Shown piece by piece: positions 6,665-15,350 of a DNA stretch of 33,586 nucleotides. The first letter of the stretch is position 1. The number at the start of each line of letters is the position of its first letter. Location: the NCBI GenBank assembly GCA_947167715.1, contig CAMVJD010000033.1:1-33586 (forward strand), written 5' to 3'. Source of the DNA: an uncultured Eubacteriaceae bacterium. GTDB lineage: Bacteria; Bacillota; Clostridia; Lachnospirales; CAG-274. The position numbers were made by a program, and so were the translations under genes. A model generated the notes under the pieces. It was not told the origin of the DNA and ran no database searches. It was given only the letters and a program-made list of their open reading frames with translations.

Positions 6665-7417
6665 ATGTCATTTAAAAATTGTTTTAACAATATTTTTTCA
6701 AAAGATTTAGAAAAATACGGTTTTTTATATAATAAAAAATTAGGAAAACATATCAAAATAATAAATGGAGAAATTATCCAATTTATTTCTTATATTAAAT
6801 CTAAATCTACAAAAAAAGGATACCAAGCGTTTAATGTTTTTTCCGGAATGGCATCTATATATTGCGAATCTCTTGATGATGAATGGTTAAGAAATTTGGG
6901 AATAGACTTACACACTATGGTTTACAATGTCTGCCCCGAAGAAAGACTTAATATTCAGCCAATAGATTATGAGTATAATAATGATACAATGGTTGAAGTC
7001 ATAGAATTGGCTTTACAGCACACAAAGGAAATTATACTCCCGCTTTTTGATGAGGTAAACGACTTAAATACATATATATATAAGTATGTCACATACTGCA
7101 AGCGCAGCTGTATTTCCGGTGCCAATAGGTTTAATGCAGATTCCCTTGCTTTGATAGTTTCGGATAATCACGACAATTTTAACGATTGGCTGCAAAGGGA
7201 TTACGACAGGGCGGAAAATTATTGTAAGAAATCAAACCGTCTTGATATACTTGATTCCGAACGAGAACTGCTGTATCGTGCTATCGTTACCAATATAGTT
7301 GAAAAGCGGGATGAAATTTATAATGATCCCGAGCTATACAGTAAAGCCATTGATGAAGCCAAAACAAGAAAGGCGAACAATACTTTTTACTTACGGGAAA
7401 AAGGGTTGATAATATGA
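6665..7417 (+). CDS. Conserved hypothetical protein, first of a tandem paralogous pair
   Basis: A 250-residue soluble protein of unknown function, with no signal peptide or membrane segment. It is clearly paralogous to the next gene: both share an N-terminal FKxxF..YGxxY region, an F-x-V/I-FSGxxS-x-YC segment, NADSLALIVSDNHDNF versus NDSLALIAANNHESF, and a C-terminal YNDPELYxKAI block. The layout (an early gFxYxKKxxxxIKF region) loosely recalls DUF4304-type proteins, but I do not claim membership. The base composition is more AT-rich than the flanking genes, suggesting transfer. AAAGGATG precedes the ATG. Such small paralogous cytoplasmic proteins are often toxin-immunity genes; no toxin is visible here. 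Confidence 0.65.
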   Translation: MSFKNCFNNIFSKDLEKYGFLYNKKLGKHIKIINGEIIQFISYIKSKSTKKGYQAFNVFSGMASIYCESLDDEWLRNLGIDLHTMVYNVCPEERLNIQPIDYEYNNDTMVEVIELALQHTKEIILPLFDEVNDLNTYIYKYVTYCKRSCISGANRFNADSLALIVSDNHDNFNDWLQRDYDRAENYCKKSNRLDILDSERELLYRAIVTNIVEKRDEIYNDPELYSKAIDEAKTRKANNTFYLREKGLII

Positions 7418-7439
7418 GTGTGTAATATCTAACGTATAG

Positions 7440-7547
7440 GATGAAAAAAGTCCGGAAGAACTTAATGAAGTATTGCGGCAACAGCAGCCACTACTTTAAT
7501 TTTATATTGATAAGAGCGATTTTATGGAGTTAATTTATGAATTTTAA
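7440..7547 (+). pseudogene. Possible remnant of a small coding sequence
   Basis: One frame between the two paralogues reads DEKSPEELNEVLRQQQPLL, then a stop, then FYIDKSDFMELIYEF and a second stop. The composition looks protein-like and continues sensibly through the first stop, as expected of a decaying 3' end. It has no start codon or ribosome site. A different frame has a 30-codon ORF starting at 7441 that I do not believe. This is weak evidence. Confidence 0.25.
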
Positions 7548-8292
7548 AAAAACATTTATAACACACTACGGTAATGCGTTGGGCAATTACGGCTATAAAT
7601 ATGCAAAGAAGATCAATACATTCATTAAATTTGATAACCCCGAATTGTTTCGGTTTATTACATACAGGGCCGAGAAACCCGTAAAAAAAGGAGAAAGGAC
7701 GTTTCAAATTTTTTCGGGTATCTTATCTTTATATTGTCATAACATAAACGAAATAATTATAAAAAATAATTCGGTGGGAATGAAATATTTCGGCTTATAT
7801 TACCATAATATTCCATTTTCGGACGATAAGCTATATAAGTACAATTATAATGACGAAAACCTTTTAGAAACCATAAATTCATCCTTATATGATACAAAGA
7901 AATTTATAATTCCCGTTATAGATTCAATAACAAATTTGGAAGATTATATCAAGCATCAAAAAACAATGCGGGATATAAGTATATTTGGAAACGGAGAATT
8001 TTTTTATAATGATTCGCTTGCGCTCATTGCAGCAAATAATCACGAGTCCTTCTTGGATCTGTTTGAGGTATGGGATGAATATTTAAAGCAAATGTTTAAC
8101 GAAAATAAAATGGGCGGTGATTACGAAGATATCCGTAAATTGTATTATGAAGGTATCACCGCAATACCCACATCAAGGGATAAGGTTTATAATGATCCCG
8201 AACTGTATAAAAAAGCTATTGCGGAAATTAAGACCCGAAAAACGGAAAATACCAAAACACTCTGCCATCTTATAGATAGGGAAAGCATTTAA
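7537..8292 (+). CDS. Conserved hypothetical protein, second of a tandem paralogous pair
   Basis: A 251-residue soluble protein homologous to the protein at 6665-7417, with the same length and the same conserved blocks (FQIFSGILSLYC, NDSLALIAANNHESF, YNDPELYKKAIAEIKTRKT). It is lysine-, asparagine- and tyrosine-rich and AT-rich at DNA level. GGAG stands about ten bases before the ATG. No catalytic motif is recognisable. The two copies have diverged strongly, so the duplication is old or they arrived separately. A terminator hairpin shared with the convergent kinase gene follows. Confidence 0.65.
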   Translation: MNFKKTFITHYGNALGNYGYKYAKKINTFIKFDNPELFRFITYRAEKPVKKGERTFQIFSGILSLYCHNINEIIIKNNSVGMKYFGLYYHNIPFSDDKLYKYNYNDENLLETINSSLYDTKKFIIPVIDSITNLEDYIKHQKTMRDISIFGNGEFFYNDSLALIAANNHESFLDLFEVWDEYLKQMFNENKMGGDYEDIRKLYYEGITAIPTSRDKVYNDPELYKKAIAEIKTRKTENTKTLCHLIDRESI

Positions 8293-8328
8293 GCTCTAAA
8301 CATATTACTATATTATATAATATTATTC

Positions 8329-8355
8329 AAAAAGCCGACGTTTTCGCGTCGGCTT
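8329..8355 (-). terminator. Rho-independent terminator of the PfkB kinase gene
   Basis: AAGCCGACG and CGTCGGCTT form a perfect 9-bp stem with a six-base loop. On the minus strand it runs into a TTTTTG tract, so it terminates the kinase gene. On the plus strand it follows the second paralogue and may also act there, though its T run is poor. Confidence 0.8.
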
Positions 8356-8361
8356 AATTGA

Positions 8362-9396
8362 TTATCTATTCATTTCCTCCTGCGGACCGTCGGATTTATG
8401 CGTTTTAATTACGCTTTCTATCTCGCCAAGGCTGGCCGCGGGCATATCGCCGTAGGTGGTATTTTTAACGGCGCTCATTGCGTTGCCGTATTCCACGCAT
8501 TTCTGCGGGTCGCCGAATTTAATTGCCGCAAACAGTGCGCCTGCAACATAAGCATCACCGCTGCCTATACGATCGACTACCTCGATATTTTCGTAGGGTG
8601 CCTCCTCGTAGAATTTACCGTCATAATACAGCTTGCTGCCGAAATTATGCTTTGTGGGGCTTACTACCTCGCGGCGGGTGGTGGCAACTATCTTACAGCC
8701 GTACTCGTCGGAGTAGCTTTTCATTATTTCCTCAAGAGTACCCGTTTTCTGCATCATTTTTCTTGATGTTTCCTCGGACACAAAAAGTATATCAATATAG
8801 GGCAAAACAGATTTGATAGTTTCCCTTGCCTCTTCCTCGCTCCAAAGCTTTGCACGGTAGTTTACATCAAAGCTGATAGCCGCACCCTGCTCCTTAAAGC
8901 GCTTGATAAGCTCGATAACAATGCTGCGAAGCTCCTTATTAAGCGCCATTGTAATGCCGCTGACATGGAAAACACGCGCCTTATCATATACCGATGGGCT
9001 TATCTCGTTAAGCTTAAGCGAGCATACGGAAGAATTTGCGCGGTCGTAAACCACGGATGATTTACGCGGATATGCGCCGCTCTCGTAGTAGTAGATACCA
9101 AGGCGCTTTTCATCCGAGGTGTCATTTACGATATAATCGTCACTAACATTACCGTAACGTATTTTGTAACGGATAAAACGTCCTATCTTGTTGTCGGGGA
9201 GCTTTGTGATAATAGCCGAGCGCACGCCAAGATACGCCGCACCCGATGCCACGTTAAGTTCCGAGCCGCCCGCCTTTTTCTCAAATGTTTCACATTGAGA
9301 TATCTTCTCCTTGTCGGGCGGAGAAAGACGAAGCATGACCTCGCCCAAGCTGATAATGTCAAATTTTTTAGGTTCCTTTGTGATAAAATCCATCAT
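8362..9396 (-). CDS. kdgK: PfkB-family sugar kinase, probably 2-keto-3-deoxygluconate kinase
   Basis: A 344-residue cytoplasmic ribokinase-type enzyme that phosphorylates a sugar or sugar acid with ATP. The N-terminal ISLGEVMLRLSPP and GGSELNVASGAAYLG (about 43-57) are the KdgK/fructokinase version of PfkB signature 1. DRIGSGDAYVAGALF near residue 275 is signature 2, with the catalytic Asp. GIYYYESGAYPRKSSVVYDRA resembles KdgK substrate-lid sequences, so KDG kinase of pectin/uronate breakdown is preferred over fructokinase. No uronate isomerase or KDPG aldolase gene is adjacent. AGAGAGGTG precedes the first ATG, and it ends at a strong terminator. Confidence 0.8.
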   Translation of the reverse strand: MMDFITKEPKKFDIISLGEVMLRLSPPDKEKISQCETFEKKAGGSELNVASGAAYLGVRSAIITKLPDNKIGRFIRYKIRYGNVSDDYIVNDTSDEKRLGIYYYESGAYPRKSSVVYDRANSSVCSLKLNEISPSVYDKARVFHVSGITMALNKELRSIVIELIKRFKEQGAAISFDVNYRAKLWSEEEARETIKSVLPYIDILFVSEETSRKMMQKTGTLEEIMKSYSDEYGCKIVATTRREVVSPTKHNFGSKLYYDGKFYEEAPYENIEVVDRIGSGDAYVAGALFAAIKFGDPQKCVEYGNAMSAVKNTTYGDMPAASLGEIESVIKTHKSDGPQEEMNR

Positions 9397-9430
9397 ATTG
9401 AAACACCTCTCTTTTTATAAATATATTAAA

Positions 9431-9448
9431 TGCGAAGCTTACTCCGCA
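9431..9448 (-). terminator. Weak terminator after the restriction-modification operon
   Basis: On the minus strand TGCGGAG-TAAG-CTTCGCA forms a 7-bp stem with one G-U pair, followed by TTTAATAT. It lies 12 bases after the last restriction gene. Confidence 0.45.
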
Positions 9449-9459
9449 ATTGTTTATTT

Positions 9460-9910
9460 CTATTTATAATCAAAAATATTATTCCTATCATATAAAACCC
9501 TTATAGTCTCATCAATGTTAACTCCAACAATAAAATCTACAAGTTTACAATTTTTAACAGCATCTCCTTTATATTTTGCGCAAGGGAATCCAATTCCGTA
9601 GTTAATTTTAAAAACCGTATATCCATGTAATAATTCATTAATTGAATCTGTATAGTTATTATCTGTAATTAGACGATATTGTTTTTCAAAATCGAAATAA
9701 TAATATCTATCCTTATTTTCAAAAAAAAACACAAATACCATTTTTTATTGCAATTATATCTGGATTAATAGAATCCTTATTTTTTTCATGTGAATCATTG
9801 GGATGTAAGAATCTACCTGTTCCACTCTGTGGAAAATCAAAGCAAATTATATTCCAATTTTGTTCCAACAACCATTTTAAAATACATTTTGTAACCTTTT
9901 CTTCATTCAT
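9460..9910 (-). pseudogene. PD-(D/E)XK nuclease-like protein of the R-M island, frameshifted at an A9 run
   Basis: The reading frame opens with MNEEKVTKC at 9910, overlapping the TGA of the upstream nuclease by one base, with GGAGGG upstream. It reads to NPDIIAIKNGICVFF and stops at a run of nine A on the plus strand (9721-9729). With eight A the frame continues as ENKDRYYYFDFEKQ to a stop at 9460, giving about 149 residues. The restored protein has D51 followed by E64-x-K66, the PD-(D/E)XK catalytic pattern, so the extra base falls exactly in the active site. It may be inactive, phase-variable by slippage, or an assembly error. Its role, as a second nuclease subunit or accessory protein of the methyltransferase operon, is inferred from context. 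Confidence 0.65.
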
Positions 9911-11157
9911 CAAGCATCCCTCCATAATGCACCGTCCGGAAACAAAATTGCATCAGCAAAATAGGAATATACGCGAATATGTTTTACTTTTGAATAAGTA
10001 GAACCATATCTTACCTGCATCAAATATCGTGGAATCTCATAGTTTTTTAGGCAATTATAATTTTTATTCAGCAAATTGTGTTTTCCAGAGCGTTTTACAT
10101 CCTCAAAAAAATCATTTATTGAAGAATTATTCTCATTTGTTATTGATAAGATTTTCTGTTCTTCGTCAATATATAATTTGCCAAATACTAAAACCAAATT
10201 ATCTCTCCTATCTTCATATGTTTTGCCCTCACGACACTTTAAATAATCTATTGCTGTTAAGGCACCTGGATAAGGATCTCCTCGAAATCCTGCATTAATT
10301 TGATAAATAGATGTATATTCTCTTGTTTTTAGCAATTCTCCAATATAATACTCTCTATTTTCATACTTAGAAAGATATTTTATTAAATAAGCTGTAGGTA
10401 CTCTCTTTACAGCAGAGAGCGGAGACATTTCATCTACACTTCGCCCCTTTGATTTTACTGCAAATTGTTCTTGCATATAATATCGCTGTTCACAAATAAG
10501 CTTATTGCTCAATAATCTTTCCCTTGCATTTTTTACACCGTATTTTTCAGTAGCATTGATTATTTCATTTATGACACTAAACATATTCGACATACTTTGT
10601 GCATCAGATTCGGGACAACCCGGATAATTAATTATATTCTTATCATATCTAAGTCCTTTTTGTGCTAAATTTGGAGACCTCTCGGGACATTTTTCATATT
10701 CATTAATATCCGTTGGAAAATAATAAAGTAATGCAGGTATGCGATAAATATTCATTACAGCTTCAAGCGCCCTAAATATCAACGGATTAATTTTATCCCA
10801 TTTTGGCATTGAATTTTTTCTTGTAATTATTGCTCCTTCGGGATATATGTATATAGCCGGGACTCCATTCTCAACAGAAGCAGCTATTCTGGCAAATCTT
10901 TGAACAACATTATGACCTGTCCCTGCTTCTGTTGTAACTTCAATTGTGAAAACAGGCTCGTTATCTTTTTCCACGATTAAATCACATGCATCCAAGTATA
11001 AGATTTTACGAATATGATCAGGCATCGAATGAAAATCACGCGGTCTATCGGCATCACTTTCATATAGCTTTCTTTTTATTGGTTTTTCATTTTTCAAAAA
11101 AGTATGAGCAATTATATAATCAGCAAAGCTTTCTGTGTTATACCAAACTCTATACAA
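9910..11157 (-). CDS. Putative type II restriction endonuclease of the m5C R-M system
   Basis: This protein of about 415 residues directly follows and overlaps the cytosine methyltransferase. Near the N-terminus, LDACDLIVEKDNEPVFTIEV (about 56-74) reads like a PD-(D/E)XK core: Asp59, a beta hairpin, then Glu73. The third residue is T rather than K, which is unusual. The C-terminal 200 residues are not recognised and may hold the target-recognition part. A TTG at 11157, eleven bases after AAGGGAG, is preferred; the in-frame ATG at 11235 would overlap the methyltransferase by 86 bases. AT-rich composition matches the rest of the island. The restriction role rests on position and the partial motif. 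Confidence 0.65.
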   Translation of the reverse strand: MYRVWYNTESFADYIIAHTFLKNEKPIKRKLYESDADRPRDFHSMPDHIRKILYLDACDLIVEKDNEPVFTIEVTTEAGTGHNVVQRFARIAASVENGVPAIYIYPEGAIITRKNSMPKWDKINPLIFRALEAVMNIYRIPALLYYFPTDINEYEKCPERSPNLAQKGLRYDKNIINYPGCPESDAQSMSNMFSVINEIINATEKYGVKNARERLLSNKLICEQRYYMQEQFAVKSKGRSVDEMSPLSAVKRVPTAYLIKYLSKYENREYYIGELLKTREYTSIYQINAGFRGDPYPGALTAIDYLKCREGKTYEDRRDNLVLVFGKLYIDEEQKILSITNENNSSINDFFEDVKRSGKHNLLNKNYNCLKNYEIPRYLMQVRYGSTYSKVKHIRVYSYFADAILFPDGALWRDA

Positions 11158-12349
11158 CTTTTTCTTTCTCCCTTCTGCAAATTTCTTCCGCAATTGGTTT
11201 TGAAATATAATATACCATAAGCGGAGGCACAGCATTACCCGTCTGTACTCTTTCTTGTACTATACCACCGCAAAACACATATGAATCCGGAAAGCTTTGA
11301 AGCCTTGCTCTTTCTCTAATTGTCAATCCTCTCGCTTGATTTGGATGTCCGAATTGAAACTGCGGACGGATACCACCAGCCAGCTGAGTAGGACTTGGTG
11401 CATCGTCACTTAATCGAATACGCTGCTTAAATTTTGCATACATCGGTTTTCCCGGCACAGTTGCAGAAATCTTGTCTATCGTTTCCTGCGGATGATTAGG
11501 CGCTACATGATTCCAAAGTTTTTCGGGAGAAGAAATCTCCCTTATTTTTCCTTTTCCTCTCATCAGTTTTTGATAATCATTTTTGGGCCAAGTTAAGTAA
11601 CTCTCGGAACTTTTATTATTTTCAAGCGGAGGTAAATCCGATATAGCCTCTGATACTGTTCTAAACCTTCCAATAAAATCTCCCTTTGGAAATATGTATT
11701 CTTCAGACAAACCGACATTCTTACGCACACCGACAAAAATTAATCTTTGTCTAATTTGCGGTACCCCAAAATCGGCCGCATTAACCATATCGACTTTTGT
11801 TGAATACCCCAATTTTTCCATATGACTTTTTATATTTTCGGCAAACGCCCCCCCTGCAGTACTTTTCATCCCCGAAACATTTTCTAAAATTATATAATCA
11901 GGACTAAAAACCTCAACAAACCGCATATATTCAAGAAATAAAAAGTTTCTCTCGTCATTATCATTATGCTTTCTGTTAGCAATAGAAAATCCTTGACAAG
12001 GTACACCTCCGGTAATTAGATTTATATGATTAACACCCTTTTTTTTCAATAAATTCCTTATTTGAACAGGATCAACTTTCTTTATATCCCCAAGACAACC
12101 TATAGATTGTGGATGGTTATAACACCATGTTTTCATTGCAGGTTCAAAGTGATCAACGCCAAAAACAGGTTGAAATCCCGCCCATTTACATCCAACCGAA
12201 AATCCGCCGGCTCCGCAAAACAAGTCTAACATTGTTAATTTATCTTGCTCTATTTGAAAATTTTCTACATTAAAAAATTTTATATCTTCATCTTGAATAT
12301 ACGGACTTTTTTCAACCGGAACCGCTTTATCCCATATATTTTTATCCAT
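11150..12349 (-). CDS. DNA (cytosine-5-)-methyltransferase
   Basis: A 399-residue C5-cytosine methyltransferase that transfers the methyl group of SAM to cytosine in a specific DNA sequence. Motifs are complete and in the usual order: I LDLFCGAGGFSVG (41-53), IV GGVPCQGFS with catalytic Cys118, VI ENVSG (156-160), VIII PQIRQRLIFVGVR and X GNAVPP near the C-terminus. The segment between VIII and IX/X, about 220-330, is the target-recognition region; its specificity cannot be read. GGAGTG precedes the ATG. It is the first gene of an AT-rich three-gene R-M operon sitting between housekeeping genes, suggesting acquisition by transfer. Confidence 0.93.
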   Translation of the reverse strand: MDKNIWDKAVPVEKSPYIQDEDIKFFNVENFQIEQDKLTMLDLFCGAGGFSVGCKWAGFQPVFGVDHFEPAMKTWCYNHPQSIGCLGDIKKVDPVQIRNLLKKKGVNHINLITGGVPCQGFSIANRKHNDNDERNFLFLEYMRFVEVFSPDYIILENVSGMKSTAGGAFAENIKSHMEKLGYSTKVDMVNAADFGVPQIRQRLIFVGVRKNVGLSEEYIFPKGDFIGRFRTVSEAISDLPPLENNKSSESYLTWPKNDYQKLMRGKGKIREISSPEKLWNHVAPNHPQETIDKISATVPGKPMYAKFKQRIRLSDDAPSPTQLAGGIRPQFQFGHPNQARGLTIRERARLQSFPDSYVFCGGIVQERVQTGNAVPPLMVYYISKPIAEEICRREKEKVV

Positions 12350-12403
12350 TTTGCCACTCCATTTTTTATTTTAAATATCTTGATAGCTATTGATAATATA
12401 CTT

Positions 12404-12796
12404 TTACAACAGCTTTCCTCTCATAACATGGCTATATATCCATATAAAAATCATAGTAACCGCCGTACCGACCGTATAGCAAACCAGATCGGCCCGGGAA
12501 AAGCTTGTCCCGATGACCGTCCTTAAAAAGGCGTTGTCCTGTACACCGAGTATCTCTACGATATTTACCGCCTGCAAAAACTCCACCGCAAAGGCAAATA
12601 TCAAAACGCCAAGCGCAACGGCGTAATGGTTGTTTTTACCGTCCAAAACCGCCTGAACAAAGCAGTACACCACCCAAACGACTATAACATCGCCAAGATA
12701 TGAGCGGATAAACCCACCGTGCAGAGTGAGCGCGATAAGCGTTTCAAGCGCAAACAAGGCGGCAAATATCAAAAAATAAATTATTCTTTGTTTCAT
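12404..12796 (-). CDS. DUF2809 family membrane protein
   Basis: A 130-residue integral membrane protein with four hydrophobic segments. The pattern ETLIALTLHGGFIRSYLGDV near the N-terminus, then a conserved VEFLQAVNI in the third segment, fits DUF2809 small membrane proteins; the function is unknown. The start codon overlaps the trpS stop (TAATG), so it is the last gene of the argF-trpS transcript. The restriction-modification operon begins 54 bases downstream without an obvious terminator between them. Confidence 0.75.
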   Translation of the reverse strand: MKQRIIYFLIFAALFALETLIALTLHGGFIRSYLGDVIVVWVVYCFVQAVLDGKNNHYAVALGVLIFAFAVEFLQAVNIVEILGVQDNAFLRTVIGTSFSRADLVCYTVGTAVTMIFIWIYSHVMRGKLL

Positions 12797-13797
12797 TAGT
12801 TAGGATAACCGACTTTCTTTTTTACCTTTCTTAAGGTCTTGTTTGCAATATAGCCCGCCTTTTCGGCACCCTCTTTTATTACCTTGTCCACATAGGCCTT
12901 GTCGGCCGCGATACGCTTAAATTCCTCTTGAATGGGACGTATTTCCTCAACAACGGCATCGGCAACGGTCTTTTTAAAATCGCCGTAGCCCTTGCCCGCA
13001 AATTCAAGTGCGTTCTCCTCGGGCGTTTTGCCGTTTATAGCGGAATAAATGCTTAAAAGGTTGCTGACACCGGGCTTGTTTTCGGGGTCGTAGCGTACCT
13101 CTGTATCGCTGTCGGTAACGGCACGCTTAATTTTATTTGCAATTTGATTAAGGTCGTCAAGCACAAAAATAACATTGTTGTCGTTGTCGCTTTCGGACTT
13201 GCTCATTTTTCTTGTAGGCTCCTGCAGACCCATAATTCTTGCGCCCACCTTTGCAATATACGCATCGGGCACCTTGAAAACATCACCGTAAATATTGTCG
13301 AAGCGCTCCGCAAGGTCGCGGGTTATTTCAAGATGCTGGCGCTGATCCTCGCCAACGGGTACCATATCTGCCTGATATAAAAGGATATCAGCCGCCATAA
13401 GCGCGGGATAGGTGAAAAGACCGGCATTGATATTATCAGCGTGCTTTGCGGACTTGTCCTTGAACTGGGTCATACGGCTAAGCTCGCCCATATATGTAAA
13501 GCAGTTTAATATCCATGCAAGCTCCGCGTGCGCCGAAACATCACTTTGTACATATAAAATATTCTTTTCGGGGTCGATGCCAAGCGCCATAAACAAAATT
13601 ATAAGGTTCCTTGTGCGCTGACGAAGCTCCGTCGGGTTCTGACGCACCGTCAAGGCATGCATATTTGCAATGCCGTAAATGCAGTTGTATTCATCCTGTA
13701 AATTTTTCCAGTTTTTCAATGCGCCCAGATAATTGCCCAGGGACGGTATACCCGAGGGCTGCATTGCCGAATAAATTACTTTCTTGTTCTCTTCCAT
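12796..13797 (-). CDS. trpS: Tryptophanyl-tRNA synthetase
   Basis: A 333-residue class I aminoacyl-tRNA synthetase charging tRNA-Trp. The HIGH-equivalent region is PSGIPSLGNYLG (14-25), an unusual but known TrpRS form (PTGxxHLGN). The KMSKS loop is intact as RKMSKSESD. NMHALTV and GEDQRQHLEITRDLAERF are characteristic TrpRS segments. The length is standard. It starts 12 bases after the argF stop, with AGAGG upstream. No T-box leader is visible in the short gap, so any control by tryptophan would have to act at the argF promoter. Confidence 0.96.
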   Translation of the reverse strand: MEENKKVIYSAMQPSGIPSLGNYLGALKNWKNLQDEYNCIYGIANMHALTVRQNPTELRQRTRNLIILFMALGIDPEKNILYVQSDVSAHAELAWILNCFTYMGELSRMTQFKDKSAKHADNINAGLFTYPALMAADILLYQADMVPVGEDQRQHLEITRDLAERFDNIYGDVFKVPDAYIAKVGARIMGLQEPTRKMSKSESDNDNNVIFVLDDLNQIANKIKRAVTDSDTEVRYDPENKPGVSNLLSIYSAINGKTPEENALEFAGKGYGDFKKTVADAVVEEIRPIQEEFKRIAADKAYVDKVIKEGAEKAGYIANKTLRKVKKKVGYPN

Positions 13798-13808
13798 TTT
13801 TTAACCTC

Positions 13809-14804
13809 TTATCCTCTTAAAGTGGCCACAATTACGGCCTTTATAGTGTGCATACGGTTTTCCGCCTCGTCAAAAACTATTGATGCGGGACTTTCAAAAA
13901 CCTCATGCGTAACTTCCATTTCGTCTATATGGAATTTTTTGCTGATATCCCTGCCAATGCCCGTGTTAAGGTCGTGGAAAGCGGGAAGACAATGCATAAA
14001 CAGTGCTTGCTCGCCTGCGGTGTCCATAACCTTTTTATTTACCTGATAAGGCAAAAGCTCTTTTATTCTCTCCGCCCATACTGCATCGGGCTCGCCCATA
14101 GATACCCAAACATCTGTGTAGATAACATCCGCGCCCTTGACTGCCTCCTCGACATTTTCGGTAAGCGTTATCTTAGCGCCCGACTCCTTGGCTATTTCAA
14201 GGCATCTATCCACAAGCTCTTTATTGGGGTGATATTCCTTGGGAGCGCAGGCGGTAAAATCCATACCCATTTTTGCCGAGGCTATCATAAGGCTGTTGCC
14301 CATATTATAGCGTGCATCGCCCATATATACAAGCTTTATGCCCTTAATTTTGCCCTTATGCTCCTTAATGGTAAGCATATCGGCAAGCACCTGCGTGGGG
14401 TGATATTCATTGGTAAGACCGTTCCAAACGGGTACGCCCGCATATTTTGCAAGCTCCTCCACTATCTCCTGACCGAAGCCTCGGTATTCAATACCGTCAA
14501 ACATCCTGCCAAGCACACGCGCGGTATCGGCAATGCTTTCCTTTTTGCCTATCTGCGAGCCCGAGGGGTCAAGATATGTAACACCCATACCCAGATCGTG
14601 CGCTGCCACCTCAAACGAGCAGCGTGTACGGGTGCTTGTTTTTTCAAAAATAAGCGCGATATTCTTGCCGCGGAACATATCGTGCAGCTCGCCCGATTTT
14701 TTCTTGGCCTTAAGCTCGGCGGCAAGGTCAAGCAAATATTGTATCTCTTCGGGCGTATAGTCCAAAAGAGTAAGAAAATGTCTGTTTTTTAAATTTACAC
14801 TCAT
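13809..14804 (-). CDS. argF: Ornithine carbamoyltransferase
   Basis: A 331-residue enzyme making citrulline from ornithine and carbamoyl phosphate, in arginine synthesis or, run backwards, in arginine catabolism. Motifs include [12 protein letters not shown] (carbamoyl phosphate site), [20 protein letters not shown] (the SMG ornithine loop) and the catalytic HCLPAFHD near the C-terminus. The length is that of anabolic and catabolic OTCases alike. No other arginine gene is adjacent; trpS and a DUF2809 gene follow instead. GAAAGGAAA lies before the ATG. The biosynthetic role is more likely because no arginine deiminase genes are seen. Confidence 0.95.
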   Translation of the reverse strand: MSVNLKNRHFLTLLDYTPEEIQYLLDLAAELKAKKKSGELHDMFRGKNIALIFEKTSTRTRCSFEVAAHDLGMGVTYLDPSGSQIGKKESIADTARVLGRMFDGIEYRGFGQEIVEELAKYAGVPVWNGLTNEYHPTQVLADMLTIKEHKGKIKGIKLVYMGDARYNMGNSLMIASAKMGMDFTACAPKEYHPNKELVDRCLEIAKESGAKITLTENVEEAVKGADVIYTDVWVSMGEPDAVWAERIKELLPYQVNKKVMDTAGEQALFMHCLPAFHDLNTGIGRDISKKFHIDEMEVTHEVFESPASIVFDEAENRMHTIKAVIVATLRG

Positions 14805-14858
14805 AATTATTTCCTTTCCAAAAAAATATATATAAGGACACGATGGTTAAAAATGACA

Positions 14859-15341
14859 TTATATCATAAATCGCATCCGTATAAGCTGTATAAGCATTAC
14901 AAAGGCAGCTGCCAAAAAGAATATGCAAAACAAGGGCCATACTATACAAGATAGAATATTATACCCGTCAAACACCTTTTCCTCCTTTTCATAAAGCCAT
15001 AGCCTGCAGCTTTTTGTTTTGGGATAAAAATACACGCCAAACAGACCCTCGGCAGGAAAAGCGGCCTGATACTCTTTGTTGCCGATTTTGTATACCGCCA
15101 CCTTATATTTTATATTTTTGCCTATTTTAGAATTGTTATCCTTTACGTCATCAACCTTTACAAAGTCGCCCGTTTGCGGCTTTGAATGTAAAAGCTTGAA
15201 TACCGACACCAAAAAATACAGGCTTATAAGAAAAACAAAACCGATAAAAATTGTAAGCACGGCAAAAACCAAGTAAAATAAGCTGCCGGTAAGTATGCAT
15301 AAGATCACAGCAGCAATAATATACATAATAATAAATTCCAT
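14859..15341 (-). CDS. Small membrane protein of unknown function
   Basis: A 160-residue protein with two N-terminal transmembrane segments (about 4-27 and 28-50), a soluble beta-rich middle (about 55-115) with VAVYKIGNKEYQAAFPAEG and VYFYPKTKSCRLW, and one C-terminal transmembrane segment (about 125-150). The layout resembles DUF3592-type membrane proteins, but I cannot assign it. It starts ten bases after the mgtE stop codon, with GGGGTGA overlapping that stop, so it is co-transcribed with mgtE. Confidence 0.6.
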   Translation of the reverse strand: MEFIIMYIIAAVILCILTGSLFYLVFAVLTIFIGFVFLISLYFLVSVFKLLHSKPQTGDFVKVDDVKDNNSKIGKNIKYKVAVYKIGNKEYQAAFPAEGLFGVYFYPKTKSCRLWLYEKEEKVFDGYNILSCIVWPLFCIFFLAAAFVMLIQLIRMRFMI

Positions 15342-15350
15342 TATGATCTA

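Noticed and set aside
13905-14792. 295-codon open frame on the plus strand opposite argF
   Set aside because: It is the antisense shadow of a complete argF gene and has no recognisable motif.
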